A DNA stretch of 64,000 nucleotides from Lonicera japonica. Lineage: Eukaryota > Streptophyta > Magnoliopsida > Dipsacales > Caprifoliaceae. The notes below the pieces were generated by a model. That model was given only the letters and a program-made list of their open reading frames with translations. It searched no databases and had not been told where the DNA came from. The position numbers and the translations under genes were made by a program. Below, piece by piece: positions 12,294 to 25,084 of the stretch (positions are counted from its first letter, which is position 1; every line of letters starts with the position of its first letter). The stretch lies in the NCBI GenBank assembly GCA_021464415.1, contig CM038465.1, positions 81,316,919-81,380,918 of the forward strand, given 5' to 3'.

Positions 12294-15200
12294 CTATAGA
12301 TCCAAAGAACCAAAGGCTTCTTCATATTCCTCATCCATGAAGTCAGGTTCTTGGAAGCAGTCATTCTCGAAAAGAAAAGTTTCAGCTTCTTTGCTTCTTT
12401 GTGGCTTTCTGTCATTCAGCTCTATAACTGAAATAATCCTTTCTTTAATGCAGTCGTTAACAATTTCTTTTTCAATTTCTTCACACTCTAACCCAAGAAG
12501 AGAAACACACTCTTCTTTGAAGTTGGAGTCATTGGAAGATAAGATTAGCCCGGCCAGTGTTCTTGCAAGATCTGGGGCATAGCTACGAATCTGAGGAAGA
12601 AAACATATTGAAATCTGAACTATAAATATTGGTAAAGTTAAAGAAAAATTCCCATTTTAATAAACTTATTGTTTATCATACCAAAATTTAGAGATTACTT
12701 GGCTCGATAGAATGCATTGATTATTAAATGATAAACCACCTTTCTTGCAACATTTACTATCTGTAATTCTGTATGTTCAGACGCATCCCAACTTGTTTCA
12801 CAAACTATATGTAAATATCGTTCAAAAGTTATAGTTCTTTGACAAGTTTGCTAAACAAATTCTGAAGTTCAGGGTCCATTTAAAGCCACCCTTTCATATT
12901 TGCATTGTTGCAGTTTCCAAGTTCATTTGTTTTCCTTTTGTAGTCCTACAATCTAAACAAATATTTTATGGAAAACTGAAATGACCCAAAGTTCATGGTT
13001 AAAATGCACAAAAGAAAAAAAAATAGAAAAAAATAATAATAATAATAATAACAAAAGAAAAATGATGATAAAATAGAACTTTGACTTTAACGAGGTGAAA
13101 CCGAAGGTTTAGATTGTAACACAACGGAAACTTAAAAGTTAACATCCCCAATAATTAAAAAAGGAGGGAGACTCTGAAATTGACCCCTAACTTCGGGATC
13201 TGTTATGCAATCCATGTTCTTTTGGAGGCAACTGCCAACTGAGTAGAACATAAATTTCTCGCGCTAGAACTTAAGTTTTCCGATAATTATTTGTAAAGAA
13301 CTGATTACAACTAGCGAAAAAATATTCATTTCTCACGAATATTGACTAACAATATCTCGTTGAATGGATCAATCCACTAGAAACTTCATCAATGCAACTT
13401 AGTGGGAGGGAGAGGGGAGACAGAGAAGCACCTTGAGTGCATGGGCACTAAGAAGAACTCCTGCATTTTTGTACTTCAGATCGTCCAGTGCCAGCTTAAC
13501 CGCTTTTTGTGTGAGAGTTCGGTTGAGTTGACTCTTTTGCTTTGCTTGTGGCAACATGACCTTGGGAGTAAGTTAAGAGATAGACATGTACAAAGGGCAA
13601 TGCATGATATTTAAAGCATAATGTACAAAAACTTGATGTGCAAAAACTTGATGCATATTTGCATGACCTAGGAAGCAAGAGATATAGTGATATACGTCCC
13701 ATAGGTCAAAACACTCATGCATAAAGTATCTAAGTATGTTAAGCATAAATGAAATGATACATATGACACAGTGATGGATATTTCTTATAGTAGCAGTGGA
13801 TGGCTATATCAATAAGGCAATGTGGTGGCAAATTCTCCCATTCAAGTAATGCAGAACCATCTTGATCTGCCATACTCCTCAAAGTCAATCCATAAGTTTT
13901 CCAATCAATGCTGGTTAGTGCATTCAGAGATGAATGGGGAATGGAACAAGGTGAGAAGTCTCTGAAATATAAGACCTGAAAAGGAGACGGACAAAAAAGA
14001 ATCAATAATTGCATACAATAGAGCAGTACATCAGCCAACGCCCAATGCTCTCCATCACTTCATACACCATTCATGAGTTTAGTGACAAAATATATGGATA
14101 CAGATCGACCTGTCCCAGAATTGATTCAATAACAACCAGTTGATACGCTAATCACAACTTCAAATACCTCTGTTTTTGAGCCGCATGCCCTTAAACAGGA
14201 GGGGCTTGTTTGTTCTGATGATTCACTAATAATCATCACAACTTCAACAACCCAGCCATTAGTTCTACAGGTTTCTGTGCAGCAAGCCACCCCACTTCCA
14301 ACTTTCAGACATTCCCTGATAATAGGTGGAAAATTATTCAACAATCCAAAAGCATCAATTAGATGATAACTAAAACAGAAGCTGTTACTAAGTCTATATA
14401 ATTCAGTTCAGCACTAATACACCACCAGCACTTCCAAACTTCGTAAACTTGTTCAATTCTATAAGCAATCGTGAGTAATGACCAATCTCTTCCTCCCAAA
14501 GGTAAAATTCAAGCCTAACTTTCAAATGTTGACTATTTGGTGTCTGTTTATATAGCTTGATACTGGTAGAAGGAAAAAAATGTTCTCCCTTATCTCCGTA
14601 CTTATTTAATTCTTCACGGGTAGCCTTCCCATATAGTTTCATTAATCTCCCTTTCTAGGAACAGTCTACATATTTGAGCCTCATTTATAACATATCTTCT
14701 TCTTTTTGAGATCATAACATTTCTTCATCGATATGTATAATTTAAACCAGGAATACTTTATTTCTCCGTTAGCTGCTTAGTTTACTACAAGCATCTTAAC
14801 TTTACTTCTAAAGTATCCACCAACTCCATCCATTTTCATTTCAATGTTCCCATACTCCAAGTTGCTAATCTAGAATATTCTAGATTGCTATCAGGGACTA
14901 GATTTTTAACTGCATTAATGTAGCACACCATTTTTCACTGCATATGGGCACCAATGAGAACCCTCTTTCCAAATTTTCAAAACACGTTGCTTCAAGGGAA
15001 CAGCCGAGTATGAAGAAATCTTAAAACAATTATGCAAGCAATTACAGAATTCTGCTTAATTCTATAAAACATAAAATCATGACTAGATACTCCTACATGA
15101 AGCTGGAATTTGCATTCTTAGAACTCACCCACTTGAGAAGCAAGAGTGACAAATATTTTCTCGGCTATTTCCGTGCTTGAGGATATAATCTTCAAGGCCT

Positions 15201-18200
15201 AGCTTGAAACATTCAATATTTGAGACAGAATGTAGAGGGATGCATTTGTTTACCGTCATAAAATTTTCACACCGCAATCGAGGAACATCACCACTGTCAA
15301 CCACAAGTTCAATTGCAATCTTCTGGACAAGAATGAACAAACTACCAATAGTCAGCACCAATGTTTGTGGCATAGTAGTGCAAGGACCAAATTCATTCTC
15401 CTTATTCTTCTTAAAAGGCACTTGTAGGTATTTTTGTTATAAACTGGCGTGTATGTTGATTCCATCAGAAAAAGACGCATTACGTTACCAATAACAATTA
15501 TTGGTAAAAGCAGAACAAAGGAAACCATTATTGGAGAGTACTCTAGCTTAGACTTTTAGAAGAAGAAGAAACTCACAGGATTCTTCAAAATGAGCATCTG
15601 CAGAAACAATCACAAGAATAAAACTGAAGTAGAAAGTAAAATAGGTAATAACTGATTTCAGAATTGATTAGCTTTCCAGAGTGAGGAACTAAGATCATAA
15701 GTTTGAACCATCAATTGGGATGAAACAACCAACCTTTTGAAGGAAGGAAGTGATTTCAGCCAGTAAGTCATCAACAATTTCAAACGTTAAGAGCGACACT
15801 TCTGTCCCACTGGAAGAAAAACAACCAAGCAATTTGAAGCTAGATTGCTTTTGTTTTTGGCATCAATGATATTGATACGAAAGGAGTGTCCAATAGCATG
15901 CCTGAATTTTGCACCATTTTTGGAATTCGAAGGTAGTTTTTTCAGCCTTTTTGTGGGAGCACTTTCTTTTAGGTTTATAGCGTAGTGATATATTTTGTTA
16001 TCAGATATGCCTGCAGTGATAATATATGACAGAAAAAGGGTCAAAAATCTGTAGCAGAAGGTTATTTACTTCAAGCCTGGAAAATGGCATAAAATATATG
16101 ACCAAGCGAAGTTAAGTCACTACAATCATTCTATATCCATCCATTAGTATTCTATTTGCAGTGCCAGCACTATTTAACATCTAAACTTGCCTGCAAATGA
16201 ATGTTTCCATTGCCACTCGAGTGACATGTAGCCCTCACCTTGTGCATGCACTCAAATGAGCCATTCCTATATATTCAAGCCTTAAGAACTAAAGGACATG
16301 CCATTTGATGCAACCTTACATTACATCATCTGCGTCCTATTAATGAAATTCTTTGTAAGACGACAACTTTGAGCAGAATTCTGAGGTTAGCTGAGAACAA
16401 ATTTGTTAAAACACGCTCGCGCGTGCGCACACACACAGAGACATATATATTTATTACACGGTTATTATGAGCAGATAAAACACATTTCATGCAGCAACTG
16501 CTCATAATATTATACACATGACATGATACAATACACCTGCACATTTCATGTGGCAGAAGTAGCTAATTTCTTTGATAACCTGGTACTTTTTTAAAAAATA
16601 AATAAAAAAAGGAAAGAAAAGGGAGATCTAAGTCTCTCCCTTAAACTACAAACAACTCAACACCCACCCGGTGAGACTTGAACCTGAGATCTCTCCCAGG
16701 TCAGAGTGGGTGCCTCCCCAACTAGGCTAGCCCACTCGCTCGATAAATTGGCACTTAAACTCCAGTCTTCCACAATCAAAGAAAAGTATAGAAAATAATG
16801 GAACTTACTGGTAGTTGCAACTGAAATAACACCATCTGCAATGGAAGCAATGTCACTCGTCAAATAAACATCAAACACTATCATAAATTGGAATGCAAGT
16901 AACTGTTAGGACAAAGGTATTAAAAAGGAATAAATAAAGCAGTGCTCAATAAAAAATCTCATTAGTTTAAGAATGAGGCTAAAAGAATAGCAGAGAGAAG
17001 GAAGGTTTCTAAAGGTGGCTGCCCCTCTTTGTGAATAAAATGTTTCTCTATTAGCCGATGATTTCAGCCAATGCAAATTCATCAATCAACCACCGTTCAC
17101 CTTCTTCACTTCCTCTTCTTTTCATTCCATTCATTCATGGGATTGACTGACTGACTGTTTAATTACCTTCCTATTTCTCTCTCTCTCTCTCCAAAAAAAA
17201 AACATTGTGAAAATTCATAGCTTGTGCAAGAAAATCTTTGTGATATTTGCTTCAGAGAGAGAGAGAACAAAGTTTCCAAAATGCTTATACAGCACAAGTA
17301 CAACAGAAAAAAAACATATATAGTGCTGGAGATGACAAATAAGCATTTCACTGTTAAACATCGCAAATATTGTCAGTTATGTATCCCATAATGAAAGGTC
17401 TTATTATTTCTATTTATTTTCCGTGGCATCCATTTATAGTAGTTTTCCATTAGCATGTTCAATCAGAAGGCATAACTGAAAGATATCGTTACTTATAAAT
17501 CATCCTGTCAAAGTAAGATCAATAATCTGTGTGCGAATTGGAGCTTGAACTTGAATCACGTATAGAATCGCTCACATATGTTTGATGCAAACTAATGGAG
17601 TGATAACAAAAAATGGAATTCAAGTAAGACAGATGCACAATGAAGTACCCCATTTTTCAGCTGAGAAGGAATCACTTTTGTACTTCAAGTCATGAATCTC
17701 CTCCAGAGAGCTTCCAACACCAGTATCTGAAACTGATTGTATGGGGAAACCAATTAAACTAGTGTCAATATGTTTTCTCAAATACTGGGAATTATGAGTT
17801 CATTGAACAAATGAACAAGCTTTCTGAATTCCAAAGTTGGTTGTAGTCGATCTCTCAATTAACTATTAATTAAATTAAATATATAAAATTAGAAAAGGAA
17901 AAGCTTTTGAAAGTAAGTGACAAAGATTCCTCAGCATAACGCAAGGCCTCAAAGACAATGACACTGTTTCGACTTACTTTAACTATTATTTATCTAGCGG
18001 TCCCTACTTTAGACTAAAACATCTATTTCTAAAGATCTAAACTTAAAAACTTTTATGCTTTTATGCTAAGTTTTAAGCATGGACCTCACGCTAAAGTTGG
18101 ACTGATCCCTTCTTTTTGACAAAAATCAGGAACTACATCATGATTCTGACATTACATAAATACATACGGGAAACCTGTCTATACATTAATTAGGCTTAGT

Positions 18201-18946
18201 TTAGAGTAGTGAACATTAGTACATTCAATCTACCCGAGCCAATGCATATGTAGCTCTCTCACGCATATACTAATCACTTAATAAGAGCATTTTATTATTC
18301 AATTTTTTTTTACTAAATACATCAGCATCAGCATCAGCATGTTTGTAGAAATGTCAATAGTAGTATTATAGAATAGTGTTGACAACATCCACACTGATAG
18401 CTGAATCCAAACACCAGTGATGATAGTTTTGTTGTTTGGACCGAATCAAAACTGCAATTGCTATGTCCCCAAAAACGTCTTTATTAGATGTAAACTTCAA
18501 TCTCCATATAATAACAATTAACCAATCGGTAAGTACAATATATTCAAAAACTGTAAGTCTATAAGTTTAATGATTGTGTGTGAGTAACATACATACATAT
18601 ATATATATAGAGAGAGAGAGATTATTAGTACTTGAGATTCGAAGAACGGGAGGATTGGAGAACGGAGACGATTTTAGAACAATTGATAATCTGCAATGAT
18701 CATCTAACATGCGGCATCTTTGAATTGCAAAAGAAATCAACTGTAAAAATAATTATAACAAGAAAAATGAGGATCGGAAACAAATGATGAGGAGAATCCG
18801 TATCGAGATATATTCGAAGGGATCGGACTTACGTTTCGACAGACCATTCGAACAGCAGCAGCAGCAGAAGAAGAAGAAGAAGAAGAAGAAGAAGAAGAAG
18901 AAGAAGAAGAAGCAGAAGCAGCAGCGGCGGCGGCGGCAGCTATCAT
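12294..18946 (-). CDS. MTOPVIB: MTOPVIB, meiotic topoisomerase VIB-like protein
   Basis: MTOPVIB joins SPO11-1/SPO11-2 in the complex that makes meiotic double-strand breaks. Inferred exons: 18833-18946, 18632-18740, 17649-17732, 16809-16835, 15902-16010, 15734-15809, 15577-15597, 15129-15322, 14440-14646, 14168-14315, 13782-13975, 13432-13567, 12294-12590 (about 571 aa; plant relatives are nearer 500). Exons 2-3 give FAIQRCR, LRIS and SDTGVGSSLEEIHDLKY, the GHKL ATP-fold block. Later come YHYAINLKES, SGTEVSLLTFEIVDDLLAE, LYFRDFSPCS, ALDDLKYKNAGVLLSAHALK and a C-terminus with VIELNDRKPQRSKEA. The start is the first ATG in the frame and puts a poly-Ala/Ser tract at the N-terminus. Intron 5 uses a GC donor (CAG|GCATGC). 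Exons 4 and 7 are only 27 and 21 nt. Exon 9 borders and intron 11 are uncertain. Family identity is firm; individual borders less so. Confidence 0.8.
16590..16745 (-). mobile_element. tRNA-derived SINE in MTOPVIB intron 4
   Basis: On the minus strand an A box TAGCCTAGTTGG is followed about 40 bp later by a B box GGTTCAAGTCT, the spacing of a pol III tRNA promoter. The body then runs into a T-rich 3' tail. It lies just downstream of the 27-nt exon 4 in the direction of transcription. Borders are approximate. Confidence 0.7.
18853..18936. repeat. Coding trinucleotide repeat (CAG, GAA, CGG tracts) in MTOPVIB exon 1
   Basis: The plus strand reads CAG repeats, then a long run of GAA, then CAG and CGG repeats. 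In the inferred MTOPVIB frame this encodes Ala, then about 16 Ser, then Ala. Such tracts change length easily, so the N-terminus may vary between individuals. Confidence 0.85.
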
Positions 18947-18949
18947 TGC

Positions 18950-19360
18950 TACGTTTCGCAGAGACCGAGGGAGAGGAGCAAATTGAATCCCGCGCACTAG
19001 CAACTGAAATCAAATCCTCCAACCCCTTTTCACGGACCCCAGCGGTCCGTTTGTATCGAAGGAATTTCCTCTTAATTAATTATTTTCTTACCATTCACAC
19101 CCTCTAATTTAAACGCACTATGGGTCTGGTATATCAAATACAAAAAAATAGGAAATGGTAGAAAATTATTGGACATGATAAAAGTTAAAATTTGTCCAAC
19201 AAAAATTATGTAAAATATAATAAAAAAGTAAATTAGTCGAATAAAAATTGTCTAAGACATAATATAACAAGAACTAGTCAAGTAAGAATTAAATAAACTT
19301 GGCTAGATAAGATATAATAAATTAATATAACTTTTGTGAGTAACTCAACATCACTACTTT
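18950..19360. other. Upstream region of MTOPVIB
   Basis: Presumed leader and promoter of the minus-strand MTOPVIB. It is GC-richer up to about 19060 and AT-rich beyond. No clear TATA box was chosen and no other gene is seen. Confidence 0.4.
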
Positions 19361-20400
19361 TAGGTGGTGTTTGTTTTTATTTCTTAATACTAAATGAAAG
19401 TCTATTCAACATTAAGAGGTAATTCATACGCTGAATGTTTAATTTAACTTTAATGAAATTTTATTTCATTAATACCTGTGGGTGGCGTAAATTTTATAGC
19501 CAGGACCCACTGAGATAATTTGATAAACGAGTTAGAGTGAAAGGAAAAGATGGTGAGGTGTGACAAGGGAATTTTTTTTGTATGGTAAGTTTTTCCGGCA
19601 ACGTTTATGCTGATCCAGTAGTACGTCATTTGTTTTATGTATGTGGTTACTGTATTGAGCTCTTAAGGCAATATCAATTGTGTTACAAGCTTTCTCTCTC
19701 AAACTAATTAAGTAAACTAGCAACTATTTGCCCAAATACGTAGCCACCAACCCTTTTTCCGAGCTTCCTTCTTCTGTTTATACGTATAGAATTAAGGTTA
19801 CACTTGCTTATTAGGGTTAATAGTAAAATGACTAAAGAGGATAAAACTTGGATAATACTCCAACCTTCATTCCCTTATCCACTACTAACAATTTCTGAAT
19901 TCGTACGTTTATTAGTGGAGCAATGGAGATCTGTACGATTTTGTACCAGCTTGTACGACCTGATATGATCATCTCCACGCATTTCCCACGTGTTCCGCAC
20001 GTGTCATGGCACGTGCACCCTTCCCAGGGGTCTCGGCCTCGATTGTCCATCTCGGCACGTCCAGATGCCCTTGCTTCGGCACGTCTTCTAACAATTCTTC
20101 TTCGTTTGGGCGTGGCCCATAAATTTGGTCCAAGATATGGGCCTCTGAGCAGGTTGGATCGGCCCAGTTTTCCTTAACCAAATTTTATGCTCCCTCAGTA
20201 CCCCTATTCTTTTGAGTCATTAAACATTGATTTATAAAACACTAAGGAAAAAATTGTAAAATATCATAAATTCAGCATTCAAAACTAATTAAAACCGAAT
20301 ACATTTTTCAAAAGTTCCATTCAACATTACGCATTCATAATTCAGCATCCAGTATTCAATATTCAATATTCAAAAGTTAAAAAAAACAACCAACCACTTA
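19361..20400. repeat. Possible TIR element with a GC-rich insert
   Basis: The left end TAGGTGGTGTTTG and the reverse complement of the right end, TAAGTGGTTGGTTG, are weakly inverted. Inside are short inverted motifs such as CATTAAACATTGA. A GC-richer block at about 19920-20180 differs in base use and may be a separate LTR-like insertion. Element class and borders are uncertain. Confidence 0.35.
19987..20015. promoter_or_regulatory. Three CACGTG (G-box) motifs in 29 bp
   Basis: CACGTG occurs at 19987, 19998 and 20010, followed by two CACGTC sites to about 20085. G-boxes bind bZIP and bHLH factors. They lie in the GC-rich, probably repeat-derived block about 1 kb upstream of MTOPVIB. Function is unproven. 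Confidence 0.45.
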
Positions 20401-21274
20401 GTCTATTTTTGAAAAAAAAAAATAGTACCAACACTAAATGAGTCTAGAGCACCCACCATTTTTTAGTGATACTTTTATATGTAACAATTTTAATGCATTT
20501 AAAATAGTTTTTGAAATGCAATGGTTGAATTTTATTTTTTTTAAAACACCCGTATTTTGTATTGGGTTATATATATTTGGATTGCTGTGGTCGAGTACAC
20601 GAAACAAAAGAATCAATTTATCAATATTATATTTTACTTGTAACTCGATCTTGTTTATAAAAATTGGTAATTGTAATGTGATTTTTATTTTATCAATGAT
20701 TGATTTTTTAAAAAAAATACTTGATTGAGAAAGAAAAAAGTTAAATTGTATATAATGCAATAAATGGATTTTTTGAATTGAGAGCCCAAGATTTTTAGTG
20801 ATAAATTTATTTTGATTAATCAACTTAATTATTTAAAGATGGCAAATAAAGAAAATTTAATTAAAAATAATAAAAAAAAAAAGGTAATTTTTAATCCACC
20901 GAGAAATGAAATAAAATAATTCCACCTTGTAGGTAGGATAGTTATATTCGGTCTTTTGTGGGATATAAGGATCAACTGAGATTAATTTATCTCCCATACT
21001 TTTCTATCATATCTTGTACCAGACATGTGATAAGAAACTATATCCTATCATGCCTACTACCAAGTACCAAACACTGATATAATAGATTTATCTTATCCAG
21101 CGTAGCACCAACACAAGAAAATAAAAGAAAATTATCTTATTCTCTCCTGCCCGCTAGGTCTATTGGATTTAGGCCTAAGTTTCAATTTTTACCCATAAAA
21201 CCTTAGGCCTTTTCATTAGAATCAAGAAAAAAAAATACAACACCGCATTGGCCTCAACTTTGTCCATGTTGCAG
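20401..21274. other. AT-rich spacer
   Basis: No gene supported. The long open frames at 20434-20823 and 20438-20728 overlap on opposite strands and are made of low-complexity AT-rich sequence. Confidence 0.5.
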
Positions 21275-24200
21275 TAATTTTTTATTTTCTTTTTGAACTG
21301 CAATGTGTCAAGGAAAGCGGAACTACAAGATCAAATAGTCAAGGGGGTAAGGGGAACACCTTAACCAATCTTTTAGTAAGGATTCTTTGGAGGCCATAAA
21401 ATTTATACAATGAGCAATAATATTAGCCTATTTCCTAATAAAAAAAAGCTTGCATCTAAACGCAAAGAATCTAATATCTTCGATAATTGCCCTCACTTCC
21501 CACAGAGGGGCGTCTTTTGAGCTGTTGAGGCTGTTGGTGATCACATTAGATAACCTTCTAACAAAGGAAAAGATGCAAGCTTTTCTCACAGCTGGCTTCA
21601 CACATGAAAGCTGGAGAAGCTTTAATTCTCCTGCTAAAGCCATCCAAAATTGAACCATTTGGCTGCTTAATGATGCATTCAATAGCTGCCGCCTTATCCT
21701 TACAATTGAAAGCTCCATTCGCACTAAAAAATAACATTTGGATTGATATTGCCTATAACTGATTGAAATGGAGGATCAGCCATCGTCTCCTTCATGATAA
21801 AAGAAAAGGGGGGGAGTCTTCAGTCGATCTCAAGTCTTTATACAACACGGTAGCAATTTTATAAACCAAGAAAAAAGAGGGCGGCGTGCCTGCAAGGACA
21901 AATTGATTTCTAACACCCTAAATGAACTAACACACAATAACAACTCAGTTGATAAAGTCGCAAACCTTCGAGAAAGAAGAACAACAAAGTGAGTTGAACC
22001 ATTTAAGAGTTGAGACGATCTCAGAGCTTGCAAAGCCTATTTGGGGACACCATCTAGTCCACACATCAAAAACCCACGAACATCGAAATAAAATATGCTC
22101 AATAAATTCAAGTTCTCGATTACATATTTTGCATCGAGGGGAGAGAATGAATTTGCGAGAAAAAATATTTTCCCGAGCTGCAAGGGCATTACGGCATACC
22201 TTCCACTAGAAATACTTAATATTCAGGGGACATTTCAATTTCCAAATAAAGCTCTAAGTTGACATGGATGGAGATGAAGATAGCTCATGTGAATAGTCAA
22301 TGTCTTATAATTTTAAAGTTTCTCTATAACCCGATTTGCCGAGTATAACCCTTTCAATGACGGATGCCAAATCAAAGCATCATCCACCTCTTTAAAGCTA
22401 ATAGGAATATGGGTAATATTAGTGGCTTCTTGATTGTTGAAACACCGGAATAAAAGCTCAAAATTCCAACCGTTAACAAATGGGTTTATGAGGTCAATGA
22501 CTCTATTCACAATGCAATTTCTTGGTTTCAAAGGCAGGGGTTTAAAGAGAGCCAATTATCCCTCTAAATATCAATTGACTTACCATTGTTTACTTGCCAT
22601 TCATACATTATTCTCCCTTCTAGAAGGTTTGACCAAGCCCAAAAAGCATTTCCACCTTTAGAAACATCCCAAGAACTCGAGTTAGGAAAGTAGATTTCAA
22701 AAGCTGTCTCCACAAGGCATTTAGCGAAGAAACAAGCCTTCAACATTGTTTAATAAGGAAGGCCAAATTGAAGGCCTGTAGATCACGAAACTCGATCCCT
22801 CCTTCACACTTTGGCAGACTCAAAATTTTCCACTTCCTCTAATGGGTTTTATATTCTCTTCAATCCCTCCCCACCAAAACTTTTTAATAAGATATTACAC
22901 TCTACCGCCAAAAAAAAGGAAGAAGACAGCTAGACATGGTGTATGGAGGTATGGCCTGAACAACAGATTTAATTAGGATTTCACGCCCCACCGGAGATAA
23001 AATGGCTTACTTCAAGCCGTTAACTTGTAGTTAACTCTATTAAGTAGGAAGTTTAGGCCATCTTTCTTGCACATTCCCCAAAGGAAAGGCAGCCAGAGAT
23101 ATTTATCTCTCTCATTCATAGCTGGCATTTGAAGAGGTGAGAAAATGGTGTAAATGACCGAAGCTTTAGAGCTAGGGGAGAAGAAAATTTTTGATTTATC
23201 GAAGTTAACCAATTGACTTGATGCCCACAAAACTCGTGAAGAATGCTAAAGAGGGTCATGCAATTCTTAGTGGTCGCTTTCAAGAAAATAAGGGAATCAT
23301 CGGTAAAAAATAAGTGAGTTATGACCAAGGGTGTCTTTGGATATAGATTCCTTCCAAAGTATTCGATTCGACTTCTCTACTAATTAATCTTGATAGCACA
23401 TATTGAACGATAAAAAAATAAGTACAGGGATAGAGGGTCCCTTTGGTGGAGTCCTCTTTGTGGCTTGATTGAACCTCAAATATCCTCGTTAAAAAGCACA
23501 TTGAAACTGACGGTACTTGCACATTGCTCCATTAAGTTAACCCACTTATCATAAAAGCCAAATTTGCAGAGTGCTTCAATTAAAAAGTCCTACTCTATCC
23601 AGTCATAAGCCTTGTTTAAATCTAGCTTCAAAGTTGTGTCACCCATATCTCTTTTGCTTTAGAAAATGAAACATCTACTGGCCCACGAAAATATTGTCTT
23701 GAATTTGGTGGCTGGGGACGAACGTCGCTTGTTGAGGGGAAATGATGTCATTCATGATCAATTTTAAAACGATTAGCTAATGTTTTAGAGAAAATCTTAT
23801 AAACAAAATTAAATAAACCAATCGGTTTAAAATGTATGAGAGTTTTCGGGAATTTCACCTTTAGGATAGGGATGAGATTTGTGATGTTGAGCTCTTTCAA
23901 TAGGAAACCATTGTCGGAGAAGTTTTTTACGGGTTTACAAATTAATTCTCCCAATAATTATAAAATAAAATGCCTGGGAAGCCATTCGAGCTTGACGCTT
24001 TTAGAACAGTGGTTGTTTTAATTTAAAATCGATTAGCTAATGTTTTAGAAAGAATCTTATAAACTAATCGATCTGAAATGTGAGAGAGTTTTCGGGAATT
24101 TCACCTTTGGGATAGGGATGAGATTTGTGATGTTGAGCTCTTTGAATAGGAAGCCATTGTCGGAGAAGCTTTTAACAGCTTTACAAACTAATTCTCCCAC

Positions 24201-24760
24201 TACCTCCCAATAATTATTAAATAAAATGTCCGCGAAGCTGACCGAGCCCAGCGCTTTGAGAGCACCCAACTAAAAAGTGGTTTTTTAATTTCTTGACACA
24301 ACGAAGGTTTAGTAAGGCATGCATTCATATCATCAGACACCACACCCTTTATGGCTGAAAACGTAGTTGATAAATCATGGCTGCCATTCGAATTAACTGA
24401 ATCAACTTGAGAAGTGGCGTGTAATGTAGCTTGCAATTTTAGATTCAGAGTCACCATCCACTTTTAATTTTTGAACGCGGTTCCGTCTTCTTCTTTGGAT
24501 AGTGGTTGAATGGAAGAACTTGGTGTTTCTATCCTCATAATGTAGCCACTAATGCCAGAACATTTATTCTCTTTTCAAACAATCGTATATGGCCTTGATG
24601 ATACTTTTTTGCTTTTTCAAATTAGATTCGGTGGCTTCCACTTGTTAGAAATAAGCCAATTTTTCATTAAGCTTCTACGTCTCAAGATTATAATTGTTAA
24701 CTTTAGCTTTTCGCCAAGATGCCAAAGCAAATCTGCAGGACTTGAGAGATACACTCCTTA
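21275..24760 (-). mobile_element. 5'-truncated L1-type LINE with RNase H region, decayed
   Basis: Read on the minus strand from 24540: HYEDRNTKFFHSTTIQRRRR, the block before the polymerase; then NITNLIPIPKVKFPKTLSHF and YKIFSKTLANRFK (RT core start); THLFFTDDSLIFLK with the (F/A)xDD active site; SSQLVNFDKSKIFFS; a C-terminal PSLKGLYSANRVI block; and an RNase H-like tail. A T-rich run on the plus strand near 21275-21297 would be the poly(A) tail. Frameshifts and stops are frequent. No endonuclease domain is present. The stretch at 23760-24290 is a tandem duplication. Confidence 0.8.
23760..24290 (-). repeat. Tandem duplication (period about 260 bp) within the LINE
   Basis: The RT-core segment carrying AATTTCACCTTTGGGATAGG and the matching peptide IPKVKFPKTL occurs twice in direct orientation, at about 23760-24020 and 24021-24290, with scattered differences. 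It is a later rearrangement of a dead element. Confidence 0.75.
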
Positions 24761-25084
24761 GATGAGAAGGGCATGGTATAAACCTTTTCTACTAAATTTT
24801 GCATTTTTTGCTGACTCCACATTGTTATGAACAAAAGTGTTTATTTATAAATATTTTTAAAATTTAAAATCCAATAAGATAACACTGATTATTCCCTTAT
24901 TTAAAATTACAATACTACACATAAGTCATTTTTAAAATATTTGTAAATTTACAATAAAGATAAATAGAATTGCAAATTATGAAACAACTTACTACAATAT
25001 TTTCTATATCTTGCAGTTAAACTTATAATTTATAAAACCCCTTAATTTATTTTTGTAATAGATAATACTTAAAACATTTTCTAA
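24761..25084. other. AT-rich spacer
   Basis: No gene or element is recognised between the LINE and the TIR element at 25085. Confidence 0.5.

Noticed and set aside
18784..19107. Plus-strand frame with a long poly-Lys run
   Set aside because: It is the reverse reading of the MTOPVIB exon 1 triplet repeat.
20434..20823. 129-codon minus-strand frame
   Set aside because: AT-rich, rich in Ile/Lys/Asn, overlapped by an opposite-strand frame, no domain.
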